Positions 29,317-38,973 of a DNA stretch of 64,000 nucleotides are shown piece by piece. The notes under the pieces were generated by a model, which saw only the letters and a program-made list of their open reading frames with translations, was not told the origin of the DNA and did no database searches. Position numbers and translations under genes: made by a program. Source of the stretch: Vreelandella sedimenti (GTDB taxonomy: Bacteria; Pseudomonadota; Gammaproteobacteria; Pseudomonadales; Halomonadaceae); assembly GCF_013416325.1 (NCBI RefSeq), contig NZ_JACCGK010000014.1:1-64000 (forward strand). Direction: 5' to 3'. Positions within the stretch are counted from its first letter, which is position 1, and every line of letters begins with the position of its first letter.

Positions 29317-31860
29317 TTAGCGCTTAGGCGGCGTCTTTTTACGCTTGGTAGTGCTGGTGGGTTTAGCCGCCGGCTCACTGGCCGACTCGCTAGCCGCAGT
29401 AGGTTTAGACGATGACTCCTTAACCACGGACTCCTTATTCACCACGGGCTGCTCCTTGGCCACTGGCGCAGGCGAGGTCGTTTGCGTTTCGGCCACCTTA
29501 GCAATAGCAGCCTTGGGCTTAGCCGCAGGCTTAGTTGTCGCAGACGTTTTGCTCACCGTCGGCTTGCTCGCAGCGGGCTTATTCGCTACCGATTTGCGGG
29601 GTCTTGCCTTATCAAACAGCGCTTTAATTTGAGCAAAGCGCTCAGCAGCATGCTCTGAAAGATCGCCGCTGGCGGCAAACACATGCTCAAGGTGGCTAAT
29701 ATAGCCATCGACATCGTCGTTGCTGCTACCTGCTAGCAAAGTAGGCAGCGAATTCAACGCCTGTTCACGATCCAGCTTCAAGATAAAGAACTGCTCGCGC
29801 ACCAAGTTTTTAAAATCACTCAGTTCAATACCAGGCTCAAGCTCCGCACGGGAGGCGCGTAGCCGCTTAAAGTTACGCTCATCTGTAGCTGGGGCGCCAC
29901 CGAGTACATAGATAAGCGAGCGCATAACCGCTTCATGGGCACTGCCCTTAGCAATTTTTTCTCGCAGCTCTTCCTGACGCTGTTCAATAAAGCGACGATG
30001 CTCGGGCTCTGCCCCTGGACGGCGGCGGTGTACGTGGGCATCGCCAAACAGACCGACAGCAGCTTGCAATAGCGGCTGGCCGTAGATATCCATAAACATT
30101 TTTTCGGTGCTGCTATCCCGCAAATCGCGCATCGCATTGAGGCTGGCGACCAGTTGATCAGACCCCATGGTTTCAAGCGCTTTGAACATATTATCTTCTG
30201 ATACTGGGTGACGATCTTTGCGCACGGCTTCCGCCATTACCGGTAGCGGCACCGAAAGTGGATTACGATCAGAAAGCAGTTTGTAGCCCAAACGGATAGG
30301 GTGCATACGACGGATCAAGCGGGCAGCTTCCGGTGTCATGATGGCTTTTAGCCAGGGCTGCAGAAAGAGACGATACATCCCCAAATTGATTTCTGAGATC
30401 CGCGCCACGGTGGCAAAACGACGATCATCTTCCGGCTTGTGCATTACTGCCTGATCTAACTCTTCAAAGTTACGCGGCATAAATTCAAGCAGATAATCAC
30501 GCTCGAACAGCTCAGCGTCTTCGCCCTTCTCTGCCGGAGATATGGTGGTTTCGTACAGCCCAGGCGGCAGCACGTCGATGTAATCCATATTGGCGGTGAA
30601 TTCGGTATGCTCTTTGCGCGATACGCTGCCCGAAACAAATATACCTAGATGGCCGGTCGTATCATGCTGGCAATAGACGATGGTTTGCTCATTGGCAATG
30701 ATGTCATCGGTGTTTTCATATAAATCACGAATCCATCCCAATGCTTGAGGCGGCGGGGTAATATCATCCCCACGCGAACAGAACACAACGACCGGCGAGC
30801 GTACATTTCGCAGATCGATTCGGCGTCCATCACGGGTCACCAACTGTGCGGTAGAGAGCCGATTACCGACAAACAGATTATCGACGATATACTGAATCTC
30901 TTCACCGCCTAATACGACGTGACCACCCCACCAACGTTCAAAATCGAGGTATCGGCCCGCTTCGGTATCGATATTGTCGTAAAGGTGATACTGCTTTTTC
31001 CAGTAGGTATTAGCCGGGTTGAGGCGCTCGAAGTTCTGCACCAGCCACGCCCCGTCAAACAGGCCGTCGCCGATATCGCTGGTGAGTGCCGTAATCCAGC
31101 TGCCTCCTGCCATTCCACCGGTATAGCGCATGGGGGCTTTGCCGTGCTCACCCGCCCAGTAGGAGAGCGGCGCGCCGGCAATCAGGATCGGGCCAAAAAC
31201 GTCAGGCTCCAAGGCAGCCGCCATCATTATCTGCCAGCCCGCCTGGCAATTGCCCACCACCATCGGCTTTTCGGTGGTTTCGGGATGCAGCTCAATCACA
31301 TGGCGTAAAAATGCGATCTCCGACTCGACCACATCCTCAACGGTTTGGCCTGACTCAGGAAATGGCAAAAAACCAATAAAGTAGCAAGGGTGCCCCGCTT
31401 TAAGCGCCACGCCCAACTCACTGTCCGGCTTAAACCCACCAATCCCTGGCCCATGCCCCGCACGTGGGTCAACCACTACAAACGGGCGCTTTTGCAGATC
31501 AATTTCTGTTCCTTCATGGGGCAATACGCGCAGCAGTTCGTAGTTGGTTGGCCGCGGCAGCGTCCGACCATCCATCAGCACTTCGGTATCGAACCCCAAC
31601 ACATTGGGCTTGGTTTGCTCCATATGTTCGAGGTACTGATTACCGCGTTCGCGCATAACGTCCAGATAGAGAACGCTGCGCTCCATACTATCGCGCCAGT
31701 AATCAAAGGCAGCGCGCCCAAATCCGAACGGGTCGAACAACGCTGAGAGCGCCTCGCCACCTGGCACCGCGGTGGAAGCATTTTGATCTTTCGACCACGC
31801 GCTTGTAAAAGCGCTGGCTGGAAACAAAGAGGTGGTCAGAGGATTGGCAAGAAAGTTCAT
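29317..31860 (-). CDS. DUF3141 alpha/beta-hydrolase with basic low-complexity tail
   Basis: 847 residues from the ATG at 31860, which has GGGAG 5 nt upstream; a longer reading from 31917 adds 19 unlikely residues. The central part is an alpha/beta hydrolase like polyhydroxyalkanoate synthase: VVGNCQAGW holds a Cys in the nucleophile position (about residue 205), with Asp in RGDDITPP and His in TTGHLGIFVSG. This fits DUF3141. A helical C-terminal domain (about 600-750) follows, then about 100 residues rich in Lys, Ala, Pro, Thr and Ser, like histone H1 or the tail of PhaF. Substrate unknown. It diverges from a LysR gene. Confidence 0.85.
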   Translation of the reverse strand: MNFLANPLTTSLFPASAFTSAWSKDQNASTAVPGGEALSALFDPFGFGRAAFDYWRDSMERSVLYLDVMRERGNQYLEHMEQTKPNVLGFDTEVLMDGRTLPRPTNYELLRVLPHEGTEIDLQKRPFVVVDPRAGHGPGIGGFKPDSELGVALKAGHPCYFIGFLPFPESGQTVEDVVESEIAFLRHVIELHPETTEKPMVVGNCQAGWQIMMAAALEPDVFGPILIAGAPLSYWAGEHGKAPMRYTGGMAGGSWITALTSDIGDGLFDGAWLVQNFERLNPANTYWKKQYHLYDNIDTEAGRYLDFERWWGGHVVLGGEEIQYIVDNLFVGNRLSTAQLVTRDGRRIDLRNVRSPVVVFCSRGDDITPPPQALGWIRDLYENTDDIIANEQTIVYCQHDTTGHLGIFVSGSVSRKEHTEFTANMDYIDVLPPGLYETTISPAEKGEDAELFERDYLLEFMPRNFEELDQAVMHKPEDDRRFATVARISEINLGMYRLFLQPWLKAIMTPEAARLIRRMHPIRLGYKLLSDRNPLSVPLPVMAEAVRKDRHPVSEDNMFKALETMGSDQLVASLNAMRDLRDSSTEKMFMDIYGQPLLQAAVGLFGDAHVHRRRPGAEPEHRRFIEQRQEELREKIAKGSAHEAVMRSLIYVLGGAPATDERNFKRLRASRAELEPGIELSDFKNLVREQFFILKLDREQALNSLPTLLAGSSNDDVDGYISHLEHVFAASGDLSEHAAERFAQIKALFDKARPRKSVANKPAASKPTVSKTSATTKPAAKPKAAIAKVAETQTTSPAPVAKEQPVVNKESVVKESSSKPTAASESASEPAAKPTSTTKRKKTPPKR

Positions 31861-32106
31861 AGGGTCTCCCATTGGGTTGATGCACAGGCACCAGACCCGA
31901 AAGCAATGATGCTGCAATGCAATATAGTCTAGGCCACTACGTGCGCGGCGTCGATCATTAACCCTGATAATTACGCCTTATGCGACTAATGAGGCCATGT
32001 TTAGGCAGTGCCAAAGATTCAGTGGTAGCATGCTTTGCCCTGGCGATGAAGCCTGATTTTGATATTAATTCCTACGTCGATATAGGACGTTGACTACGAG
32101 GTTGCC

Positions 32107-33093
32107 ATGTCATCCCCTAATCTGCTCAATCGCCTCACATTTAGACAGCTGCAGGTCTTCCAGGCAGTGCATCGGCAGCGCTCTTATTCACGCGCGGCTG
32201 AACAACTGGGGCTAACCCAGCCGGCGGTGAGCGCGCAAATACGCCAGCTTGAGCAGGCCCTGGGCCAGTCACTGTTTAACTACGCGGGTAAAACGCTCCA
32301 CACGCTTCCCGCCGCCGATACCCTCGCCCACTCAGCGCGCGAAATTTTTGGCCAACTGTCACGGCTGGAAATGAACCTATCGGATATTAACGGCAAAATA
32401 AGCGGGGAACTCAACATCGCGGCGGTTTCCTCAGCCCAATATGTGGTGCCTTATTTACTTGCCCGCTTCCGTGCTCACTACCCTGAGGTACACGTCCGCT
32501 TAAAGGTGTGCAATCGCTGCCAGGCACTCGATCGATTGGCTGAGCAGCAGGATGACTTGGTTATCATGGCCATGGTGCCTGAAGACGATCGCTTGGTAGT
32601 GATGCCGATTATTGATAACGAACTGATCGCCGTCGTCTGGCCCGAGCATCCGCTACTTTCGATGCCGCAACCCTCGTTAGCAGACTTTGCGCGCCATTAC
32701 GTGCTAATGCGCGAACCCGGCTCCGGCGTACGCAACGCTTTTGAGCAGATGGCGGCCAGTCAGCAGGTCGCCCTTCCCCACGGTATTGAGCTAGGTACTA
32801 ATGAAGCAATTAAAGGGGGCGTCATGGCTCACTTAGGTGTTGCTGTGCTGCCGCGTTTGGCGGTACAGCTGGAGCTTGAGCAGGGGTTACTTTTTGAGTT
32901 GGGGCTGCCGGACTTTCCCATCCACCGCTCTTGGTGCACGGTCTATACGAGAGAGCGCTTACCCACTCCGGTCGCCGAGTTGTTTTTGAGCTTCATCCGT
33001 GAACACTTACCCGACTATCGCCGTCACTTTCAGGCACCCGCAAGCCCCTTACCCAGCCACGGGGTAGCCTGTTTGCCGATACTTCCTCCCTGA
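32107..33093 (+). CDS. LysR-family transcriptional regulator, CbbR-like
   Basis: 328 residues. N-terminal winged helix-turn-helix (FRQLQVFQAVHRQRSYSRAAEQLGLTQPAVSAQIRQLE, split here only by position, residues about 11-50) and a periplasmic-binding-type effector domain (about 95-300). The start of the effector region and its IKGGVMAHLGVAVLPR segment resemble CbbR-type regulators, but no RuBisCO genes are here. It is divergent from the DUF3141 gene across 246 bp, so it may control that gene or itself. Effector unknown. Note that about 20 residues at the C-terminus are Pro-rich and probably disordered. Confidence 0.85.
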   Translation: MSSPNLLNRLTFRQLQVFQAVHRQRSYSRAAEQLGLTQPAVSAQIRQLEQALGQSLFNYAGKTLHTLPAADTLAHSAREIFGQLSRLEMNLSDINGKISGELNIAAVSSAQYVVPYLLARFRAHYPEVHVRLKVCNRCQALDRLAEQQDDLVIMAMVPEDDRLVVMPIIDNELIAVVWPEHPLLSMPQPSLADFARHYVLMREPGSGVRNAFEQMAASQQVALPHGIELGTNEAIKGGVMAHLGVAVLPRLAVQLELEQGLLFELGLPDFPIHRSWCTVYTRERLPTPVAELFLSFIREHLPDYRRHFQAPASPLPSHGVACLPILPP

Positions 33094-33271
33094 AGGAGAG
33101 TGATGGCTTACGGTGTCTTGTTGGCAGCGAGATATGTTACATTAGCCATCATTAGCGCGATAAAATATCGAGCAAACTTCGTATTAACCAGGTATCAATA
33201 GGCAGGCTTGGAACGGGGTTAAACCTTTTTTACGCCTTCGGCCTACCGCACAGAAGAGAGGCTCTGTCACT

Positions 33272-34336
33272 ATGAGCAATAACCCCTCGCAGCGCGTGTC
33301 CAGCGGTGAAAAATACCGTAATGAACATGGCATGTCGGTGATCAAGGATGGCATGAAGCAGCGCAAAGCGCAGCCAGAGGCCCCTTCTGTTGAGCTTGAG
33401 CGCAAACCCAAGTGGCTGCGAGCACAGATTCCAGGTGGCGAGCGCTTTGAAGCGGTCAAGAAAAACGTCGCGACCCATCGATTAAGCACTGTTTGCGCTG
33501 AATCCCACTGCCCCAATATGGGCGAGTGCTGGAGCAATGGCACGGCCACTATCATGCTGATGGGCTCGGTATGTACCCGCGCCTGCCGGTTCTGCGCAGT
33601 AGACACCGGCAACCCCCAAGGCTGGCTTGACCACGAAGAGCCTGAAAATACAGCCAAATCTGTAGAGCTCATGGGGCTGCGTTATATCGTACTGACCTCT
33701 GTTGACCGTGATGACCTTGACGATGGTGGCGCAACCCACTACGCCAACTGCATCAGCGCGATCAAAGTGCGCACACCCGATGTGGTAGTGGAAGCCTTGA
33801 CGCCCGACTTTGATGGTGACCTTGCCGCTATCGAACGCGTCGTCGATTCAGGCCTTCAGGTATTTGCCCAAAATGTGGAGACCGTGGAACGTCTGACAGG
33901 CAGAGTGCGTGACCGGCGGGCTGGTTACCGGAAAACCCTCGATGTCCTTGCCCATGCCAAGCGCTACCGCCCAGATATCATCACCAAAACCAGCCTGATG
34001 CTAGGCTTGGGTGAAACCGACGAAGAGATTTTGCAAACGTTTGATGATTTACGTGAGATCGGCGTCGATATTGTCACGCTTGGCCAGTACCTACGCCCGA
34101 CCAAAAATCATCTATCGGTGGAGCGCTGGGTCACGCCTGAAGAGTTTGATCGCTACCGCGTGATTGGCCTGGAAAAAGGCTTTATGGAAGTACCCTCTGG
34201 CCCGCTGGTACGTTCAAGCTACCGTGCTGATCGCGTATTTGAGAAAAACAACCTGGGGCTCGCCTCACCTGCCGCGATTCCCGGGCAGGAACAAGAAGCA
34301 AACCCCAATATTATTCCAGCTCTCAACGTAGGATAG
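33272..34336 (+). CDS. lipA: Lipoyl synthase
   Basis: 354 residues. A radical SAM enzyme that inserts two sulfurs into protein-bound octanoyl groups. It has the family's two clusters: [12 protein letters not shown] (CX4CX5C, auxiliary cluster) and CTRACRFC (CX3CX2C, radical SAM), and the C-terminal RSSY motif. About 30 polar residues lead the conserved core. ATG with GAGAGG upstream; a shorter start at 33332 is possible. It converges on lipB, unlike the tandem arrangement in E. coli. Confidence 0.97.
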   Translation: MSNNPSQRVSSGEKYRNEHGMSVIKDGMKQRKAQPEAPSVELERKPKWLRAQIPGGERFEAVKKNVATHRLSTVCAESHCPNMGECWSNGTATIMLMGSVCTRACRFCAVDTGNPQGWLDHEEPENTAKSVELMGLRYIVLTSVDRDDLDDGGATHYANCISAIKVRTPDVVVEALTPDFDGDLAAIERVVDSGLQVFAQNVETVERLTGRVRDRRAGYRKTLDVLAHAKRYRPDIITKTSLMLGLGETDEEILQTFDDLREIGVDIVTLGQYLRPTKNHLSVERWVTPEEFDRYRVIGLEKGFMEVPSGPLVRSSYRADRVFEKNNLGLASPAAIPGQEQEANPNIIPALNVG

Positions 34337-34374
34337 GCTTAAATTAAGCGTTCTACGGGGCTTGCTACTATGGG

Positions 34375-34405
34375 GCGGGTTTTAAGACCCGCTTTATAAG
34401 CCTCG
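34375..34405 (+). terminator. Possible terminator of lipA
   Basis: GCGGGT (34375-34380) and ACCCGC (34387-34392) form a short stem closed by TTTAAG; TTTATAAG follows it, and a T5 run lies further on near 34406. Stem is short, so this is tentative. It lies between the convergent lipA and lipB and could act on both. Confidence 0.45.
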
Positions 34406-34428
34406 TTTTTAATAACGGTAACCCAATT

Positions 34429-35091
34429 TTACAGTGACGTGTTCTCGACACTGACCAATGCGCGGTTTAGCCGTTTAGCCAGCGCCTCGGCCAGTTGCTC
34501 ACCCACCCGATGATCACCTGGCAACGAGACGAGGTCAGCCAACTTCGCCATGGGCATACCTGCATAGCCGCAGGGGTTAATGCGCAAAAAAGGCGTCAGG
34601 TCGCCGTCTACATTCAACGCCACGCCGTGAAAGCTCGCCCCCCGCCGAATACGCAGGCCGAGTGAGGCAATCTTCGCCTCACCCGCCTCTGTCATTACAT
34701 AAACCCCTGGAGCATCGGGCCGAGCTCGGGCGCTCACGCCATAGTGGCTCAAGACGTCAATCACGGCATTCTCCAATGCTGTGACTAAATCGCGCACACC
34801 AATTTTCCCCCGCCGTACATCCAGCAGCGGGTACAGCACCACCTGCCCTGGCCCGTGATAAGTGACTTGCCCCCCCCGATCAACGTGCACCACCGGAATA
34901 TCGCCGGGCAGTAGCAGGTGCTCGGGCTTACCAGCCTGTCCTTGGGTAAACACTGGGTCATGCTCGACCAACCAGAACTGATCAGGGGTTTGCGCATCCC
35001 GTGTATCGGTTAGCGTGCGCATAGCTTGCCATACTGGCAGGTAGGCCTGGTGACCCAAATCGTGCAACTCAATCGGGACGGCGTCATCCAC
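34429..35091 (-). CDS. lipB: Octanoyltransferase
   Basis: 220 residues starting at GTG, right after ybeD. It transfers octanoate from acyl carrier protein to lipoyl domains, the step before LipA. The BPL/LplA-like fold shows [11 protein letters not shown], the catalytic Lys in [16 protein letters not shown] and the catalytic Cys in INPCGYAGM. Last gene of the minus-strand cluster. Confidence 0.96.
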   Translation of the reverse strand: MDDAVPIELHDLGHQAYLPVWQAMRTLTDTRDAQTPDQFWLVEHDPVFTQGQAGKPEHLLLPGDIPVVHVDRGGQVTYHGPGQVVLYPLLDVRRGKIGVRDLVTALENAVIDVLSHYGVSARARPDAPGVYVMTEAGEAKIASLGLRIRRGASFHGVALNVDGDLTPFLRINPCGYAGMPMAKLADLVSLPGDHRVGEQLAEALAKRLNRALVSVENTSL

Positions 35092-35093
35092 GG

Positions 35094-35402
35094 TTACACC
35101 ACCATATGCACACGGCCAGTAGCCTTGAGGTCGTCGAACAACTCTTTAATGTGCTGCTCTCCGGTCGCTCTAATCACCACACGTACCGATTGAAAACGGC
35201 CATTGCGGCTATCGACCACCTGCATTGCCGTTGCATCGAAGTCGGGGTCATGGCGCACAATCACTTGGCACACACAGGCAGGAAAGTCTTCGGCCGCATC
35301 GCCGACGACTTTTAACGAGTAATCACATGGGAAGGTGATTTTAGGCGGCTCCTGAGCCGCCGGTTGGCGCAAATCACGAAGTCCCGGAGCACCTTTTTTC
35401 AT
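35094..35402 (-). CDS. ybeD: YbeD/DUF493 protein
   Basis: 102 residues from ATG 35402; an upstream in-frame TTG at 35420 is less likely. The core ([25 protein letters not shown], then a beta-sheet with [18 protein letters not shown]) fits the ACT-like DUF493 fold. A role in lipoate metabolism has been suggested from its place beside lipB, but it is not established. The N-terminus is about 15 residues longer than in E. coli. It ends 2 bp before lipB. Confidence 0.92.
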   Translation of the reverse strand: MKKGAPGLRDLRQPAAQEPPKITFPCDYSLKVVGDAAEDFPACVCQVIVRHDPDFDATAMQVVDSRNGRFQSVRVVIRATGEQHIKELFDDLKATGRVHMVV

Positions 35403-35411
35403 AACAAACCT

Positions 35412-35458
35412 ATTTCGCAAAGACTATATTTTCACAATGACTGATTTTCACAAAGACT
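35412..35458 (-). repeat. Three iterated direct repeats before ybeD-lipB
   Basis: On the plus strand ATTTCGCAAAGACT (35412-35425), ATTTTCACAATGACT (35428-35442) and ATTTTCACAAAGACT (35444-35458) stand at a period of about 16 bp. On the transcribed strand they read AGTCTTTGTGAAAAT. They occupy the 112 bp between dacA and ybeD, immediately before the ybeD start, where a promoter or operator would be. Confidence 0.75.
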
Positions 35459-35514
35459 GGGTTCATCACAGATATACGCTAGAACCCATCAACCTACCGG
35501 CTGTAAGTCTATAA

Positions 35515-36729
35515 TCAATCCGTAAAATTACTAATCAGGTTACTAAAGAAGCGCTGCACCTGATCGAACAGGCGCTTAAAGAGACCACCCTCTTCGATGT
35601 TTTCCAGCGCCACTAGGCGGCGCTCACCGACCACTTCGTCACCTAAATGCACTTCCAGCGTACCGACCTCGTCGCCAATGGCAATCGGTGCCTGTAGATC
35701 TGGATTGAGGTTTAGGCGCGCACGCAGCTCTTCGTTGCGGTTGCGTGGCAGGGTCATAAAGACTTCTTCATCGACACCAACACGCAGCTCATTGTTATCG
35801 CCGCCCCACACCCGCGGCGTTGCCAATACGGCACCGCGCTCATAGAGCTTCATGGTTTCGAAAAAGCGGAAACCGTAGCTGAGCAGCTTTTGGGTTTCTT
35901 GAGCGCGCGCTTCATCAGAGTTGGTGCCCATCACTACGGAAACCAAGCGCATATCATCACGCTTAGCTGAAGACACCAGACAGAAGCCGGCTTCTGTCGT
36001 CCAGCCGGTTTTCAGGCCATCCACCGACGGATCACGCCACAGCAAGCGGTTGCGGTTGGGCTGATCAATACCGCCATAGGAGAATGTACGATTGGAGTAG
36101 ATTTCGTAATGATCAGGGTAATCATTAATAATGTGCTGGGATAAACGCGCTAAGTCATGAGCCGTTGAGTAGTGATTGTCGGCGGGTAAGCCAGTGGCGT
36201 TCTGAAAGTTAGTGTTATTCATACCCAACCGCGTGGCATGCTGATTCATCAAATCGGCAAAGGGCACCTCGCCACCCGCCAAATGCTCTGCCATGGCGAC
36301 GCTGGCATCGTTGCCCGACACAATGATGATACCGTGGAGTAAATCATCCACCGAAACCTGATCACCCACCTCAATAAACATTTTCGAACCGCCGGTACGC
36401 CAGGCATTCTCGCTAATATTAACCATATCAGTGAGCTTAATGGTGCCACGATTGAGCTCACGCTCTACCAAATAGGCGGTCATCAGCTTGGTTAAACTTG
36501 CCGGCGGCAAACGTTCATCGGAATTATGCTCGGCCAAGATACGGCCACTGTTAGCATCCATCAGAATCCACGAACTTGCCGCTAACTGAGGGGCTGAAGG
36601 GATAATGGTTTGCGGCTGCGGAATTACCGGTTGAGGCGTTGGCTGGGCAATGGCAGGCACAGCAACCGTCGCCATGGCAGCAAAGAGGCACAAGCGTGCA
36701 GAGCGGCCAATGGATGTAAACACGTTCAT
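35515..36729 (-). CDS. dacA: D-alanyl-D-alanine carboxypeptidase (PBP5/6 family)
   Basis: 404 residues. A periplasmic DD-carboxypeptidase that trims the terminal D-Ala of peptidoglycan peptides. Signal peptide about 1-28 (ending PAIAQ); then the three active-site motifs: SLTK (78-81), SGN (138-140) and KTG (240-242). The beta-rich domain 2 (about 290-380) and a C-terminal amphipathic helix (KRLFDQVQRFFSNLI) for membrane attachment follow. A Pro/Gln-rich stretch follows the signal peptide. Confidence 0.97.
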   Translation of the reverse strand: MNVFTSIGRSARLCLFAAMATVAVPAIAQPTPQPVIPQPQTIIPSAPQLAASSWILMDANSGRILAEHNSDERLPPASLTKLMTAYLVERELNRGTIKLTDMVNISENAWRTGGSKMFIEVGDQVSVDDLLHGIIIVSGNDASVAMAEHLAGGEVPFADLMNQHATRLGMNNTNFQNATGLPADNHYSTAHDLARLSQHIINDYPDHYEIYSNRTFSYGGIDQPNRNRLLWRDPSVDGLKTGWTTEAGFCLVSSAKRDDMRLVSVVMGTNSDEARAQETQKLLSYGFRFFETMKLYERGAVLATPRVWGGDNNELRVGVDEEVFMTLPRNRNEELRARLNLNPDLQAPIAIGDEVGTLEVHLGDEVVGERRLVALENIEEGGLFKRLFDQVQRFFSNLISNFTD

Positions 36730-36826
36730 AACGTCAGTCTCACTTACTTGAAAGCTTACTTGAAAAGCTTATTTTAAAAAAACGGCGGCGCGTAAGGTGC
36801 GCCACAGGAAATAAACAGGGAGTGAA

Positions 36827-37837
36827 TTATCGCACAACAAAGACCTGGGGGAACCCTGCTTGGCGCAGTGTTTCTCGCGCTTGAGGTTCTTGGCCCGGAG
36901 CGATGGGCCCCACTTGAACACGATAAACATCAGCGTCGTTCATAATACGCACCGCGTGGGGCTGCTCACCTTGTAAACGCTGCTGCAACTGCTGAGCGCC
37001 TTCCGGATTACCCAGTGCCGCGATCTGCAGATACACGGCGTCGCCTCCCCCTTCGTTTGGCGGCTGCGCTGTTTGCGCCTGTGGTGAAGGATCAGCCGCT
37101 GATGTAGCAGACGCCGTCGGCGGAACGGGCAAAGAAGCGTTTTCAGCAACCCGCGGCGCCTCGGCTACGCGAGGCTGTGGGGGAGCGCTGCCAGCGCCCC
37201 TGCCGTGCTCGGCTAGCCACTGTTCAGGGTTGATCGCTTCCACTTTCACGGAACCGGTGCCATTGTCGAGGAAGCCTAGCCGGGCGGCTGCCGCGTAGGA
37301 GAGATCGATCTCACGGTCACTGTGGAAGGGGCCACGGTCGTTCACTCGGACAATGACTGATCGCCCGTTATCCAGGCTTGTGACTCGCGCAAAGGTGGGT
37401 AGAGGCAGCGAACGGTGCGCCGCCGACATTTTATACATGTCGTAGATTTCACCGTTTGAGGTCGCGTAGCCATGGAATTTTTCGCCATACCAGGAAGCCG
37501 TACCACGTTTCTCATAACCCGTTGCATCAGGCAGCACTTGGTAGGTTTTCCCCCACACTTCATAGCTAGAGCGGTTGCCCGCTCTAGAAGGCTGCTCGAT
37601 GCGGGGCTCTGCGTCGGGCACTTTGGTAACATCCGGCGGCTCGAGTGGATAGGCATCACCACTCATGGCATAGCGGCCACTACCAGTGGTGGCCGCCGTT
37701 GAAGCAGGAACCGCCGCTTTATTCTCGGAACCGGAGGCATCTACCCGCTGAGTGTCATTGCTGGCACAGCCGCTGACCAGCGCCAGTAAGACAATCGCAC
37801 CAACTGCCCGCTGGCTAGTCCTCAATTTGCTCTTCAT
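36827..37837 (-). CDS. rlpA: Septal ring lytic transglycosylase RlpA lipoprotein
   Basis: 336 residues. Lipobox VSGC (Cys24), a disordered linker, a double-psi beta-barrel domain (GTASWYGEKFHGYATSNGE; NDRGPFHSDREIDLSYAAA) with the putative catalytic Asp, and a C-terminal SPOR domain (about 265-336) that binds denuded glycan strands at the septum. RlpA of Pseudomonas is a lytic transglycosylase. Overlaps mltB by ATGA. Confidence 0.95.
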   Translation of the reverse strand: MKSKLRTSQRAVGAIVLLALVSGCASNDTQRVDASGSENKAAVPASTAATTGSGRYAMSGDAYPLEPPDVTKVPDAEPRIEQPSRAGNRSSYEVWGKTYQVLPDATGYEKRGTASWYGEKFHGYATSNGEIYDMYKMSAAHRSLPLPTFARVTSLDNGRSVIVRVNDRGPFHSDREIDLSYAAAARLGFLDNGTGSVKVEAINPEQWLAEHGRGAGSAPPQPRVAEAPRVAENASLPVPPTASATSAADPSPQAQTAQPPNEGGGDAVYLQIAALGNPEGAQQLQQRLQGEQPHAVRIMNDADVYRVQVGPIAPGQEPQARETLRQAGFPQVFVVR

Positions 37838-38895
37838 ACCTCATCCTCGTGTAGCTCAGCAATCGCTTCCGCCAACTCGGCTACGGCCATGGCATAGAGG
37901 TGGCTATGGTTGTAGCGGGTAATCACGTAAAAATTATACTCGCCAAACCGGTAACGGGTCTCCCCATTGTCGAACTCAAGCGCCAACGGCACCACTGGCA
38001 AATTATCATCAAGTGGTTCACTGGGCTCAAGCCCATGAGTGGCCAACTGAGCAATGCTCACCGCGGGAGGTGAGGTTTGGTTAAATGAGAGCTCCTGAAG
38101 TAACTCTACGGGCATTACGTCTGGCCCAGTGGCCTGGTGGTAGATATCAGCCCCCGGCTTCCAGTTATGCTCGGCAAAGTAATTCGCGACGCTGCCAATC
38201 GCATCAACCGGGTTCTCCCAAAGATCACGTCGTCCATCGCCATCAAAATCCACAGCATAGGCTTGGTAACTGGTGGGAATAAACTGCGGGTAACCCATCG
38301 CGCCGGCATAGGAACCGCGCAACTCGGTAGGGTCGACCTGCTGCTCGTAGGCAATACGTAAAAAGGCCGCTAGCTCACCGCGAAAAAAAGCGCCCCTTGC
38401 TGGATGATGAAACGCCAGTGTGGCTAGCGAATCCAGTACGCGATGCTGGCCTTTATGGCGACCATAGTAAGTTTCAACACCAATAATAGCGGTAATGATT
38501 TCAGCGGGCACACCATAGGTGCTTTCCGCTCGCGCCAAGGCGTCGGCATGAGCATCGATAAACTCCACGCCCTCTTCAATGCGCTGCTGGGTCAGAAAAA
38601 TGGCACGATATTCGTACCACTTCAGACGCCGCTCAGCAGCCCCCTCCATGGCATCTAATACGCTTTGGGTATAGCTCGCCTGCCCCAGCGCTTCTGCCAA
38701 CCAGTCTTGCGGTAACCCTTGCTCGACCAGCTCTTCCACCAGCGCTTGGCTGTCAGCATTTTGCTGGGGAGCAAAGTGGCGAGGAGTCTCAAACTGAGCC
38801 TGCGGTGAAGGCTGATCAGCAAACACCCCAGGGGCCACCCAGCACATCAGCGCGGCCAACACATAGCTGCTCGTCTTCCCTTGAACCTTGTTCAT
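37834..38895 (-). CDS. mltB: Lytic murein transglycosylase B
   Basis: 353 residues. It cleaves glycan strands to 1,6-anhydro ends. The catalytic Glu is residue 141 in IIGVETYYGRHKG; the PSYAGAMGYPQFIP-type segment (GSYAGAMGYPQFIPTSYQ) and DLWENPVDAIGSVANYF are typical. The N-terminus has a signal peptide (about 1-26, ending GVFA) without a valid lipobox, so it is probably a soluble periplasmic form, like SltB enzymes. Confidence 0.95.
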   Translation of the reverse strand: MNKVQGKTSSYVLAALMCWVAPGVFADQPSPQAQFETPRHFAPQQNADSQALVEELVEQGLPQDWLAEALGQASYTQSVLDAMEGAAERRLKWYEYRAIFLTQQRIEEGVEFIDAHADALARAESTYGVPAEIITAIIGVETYYGRHKGQHRVLDSLATLAFHHPARGAFFRGELAAFLRIAYEQQVDPTELRGSYAGAMGYPQFIPTSYQAYAVDFDGDGRRDLWENPVDAIGSVANYFAEHNWKPGADIYHQATGPDVMPVELLQELSFNQTSPPAVSIAQLATHGLEPSEPLDDNLPVVPLALEFDNGETRYRFGEYNFYVITRYNHSHLYAMAVAELAEAIAELHEDEV

Positions 38896-38973
38896 TGGCT
38901 CTCCACTCCTGAGCTATTCAATCCTGAATTATCCATTACCGAGCAACATTAGCGTCTGAAGCAGGCAGCGTCG

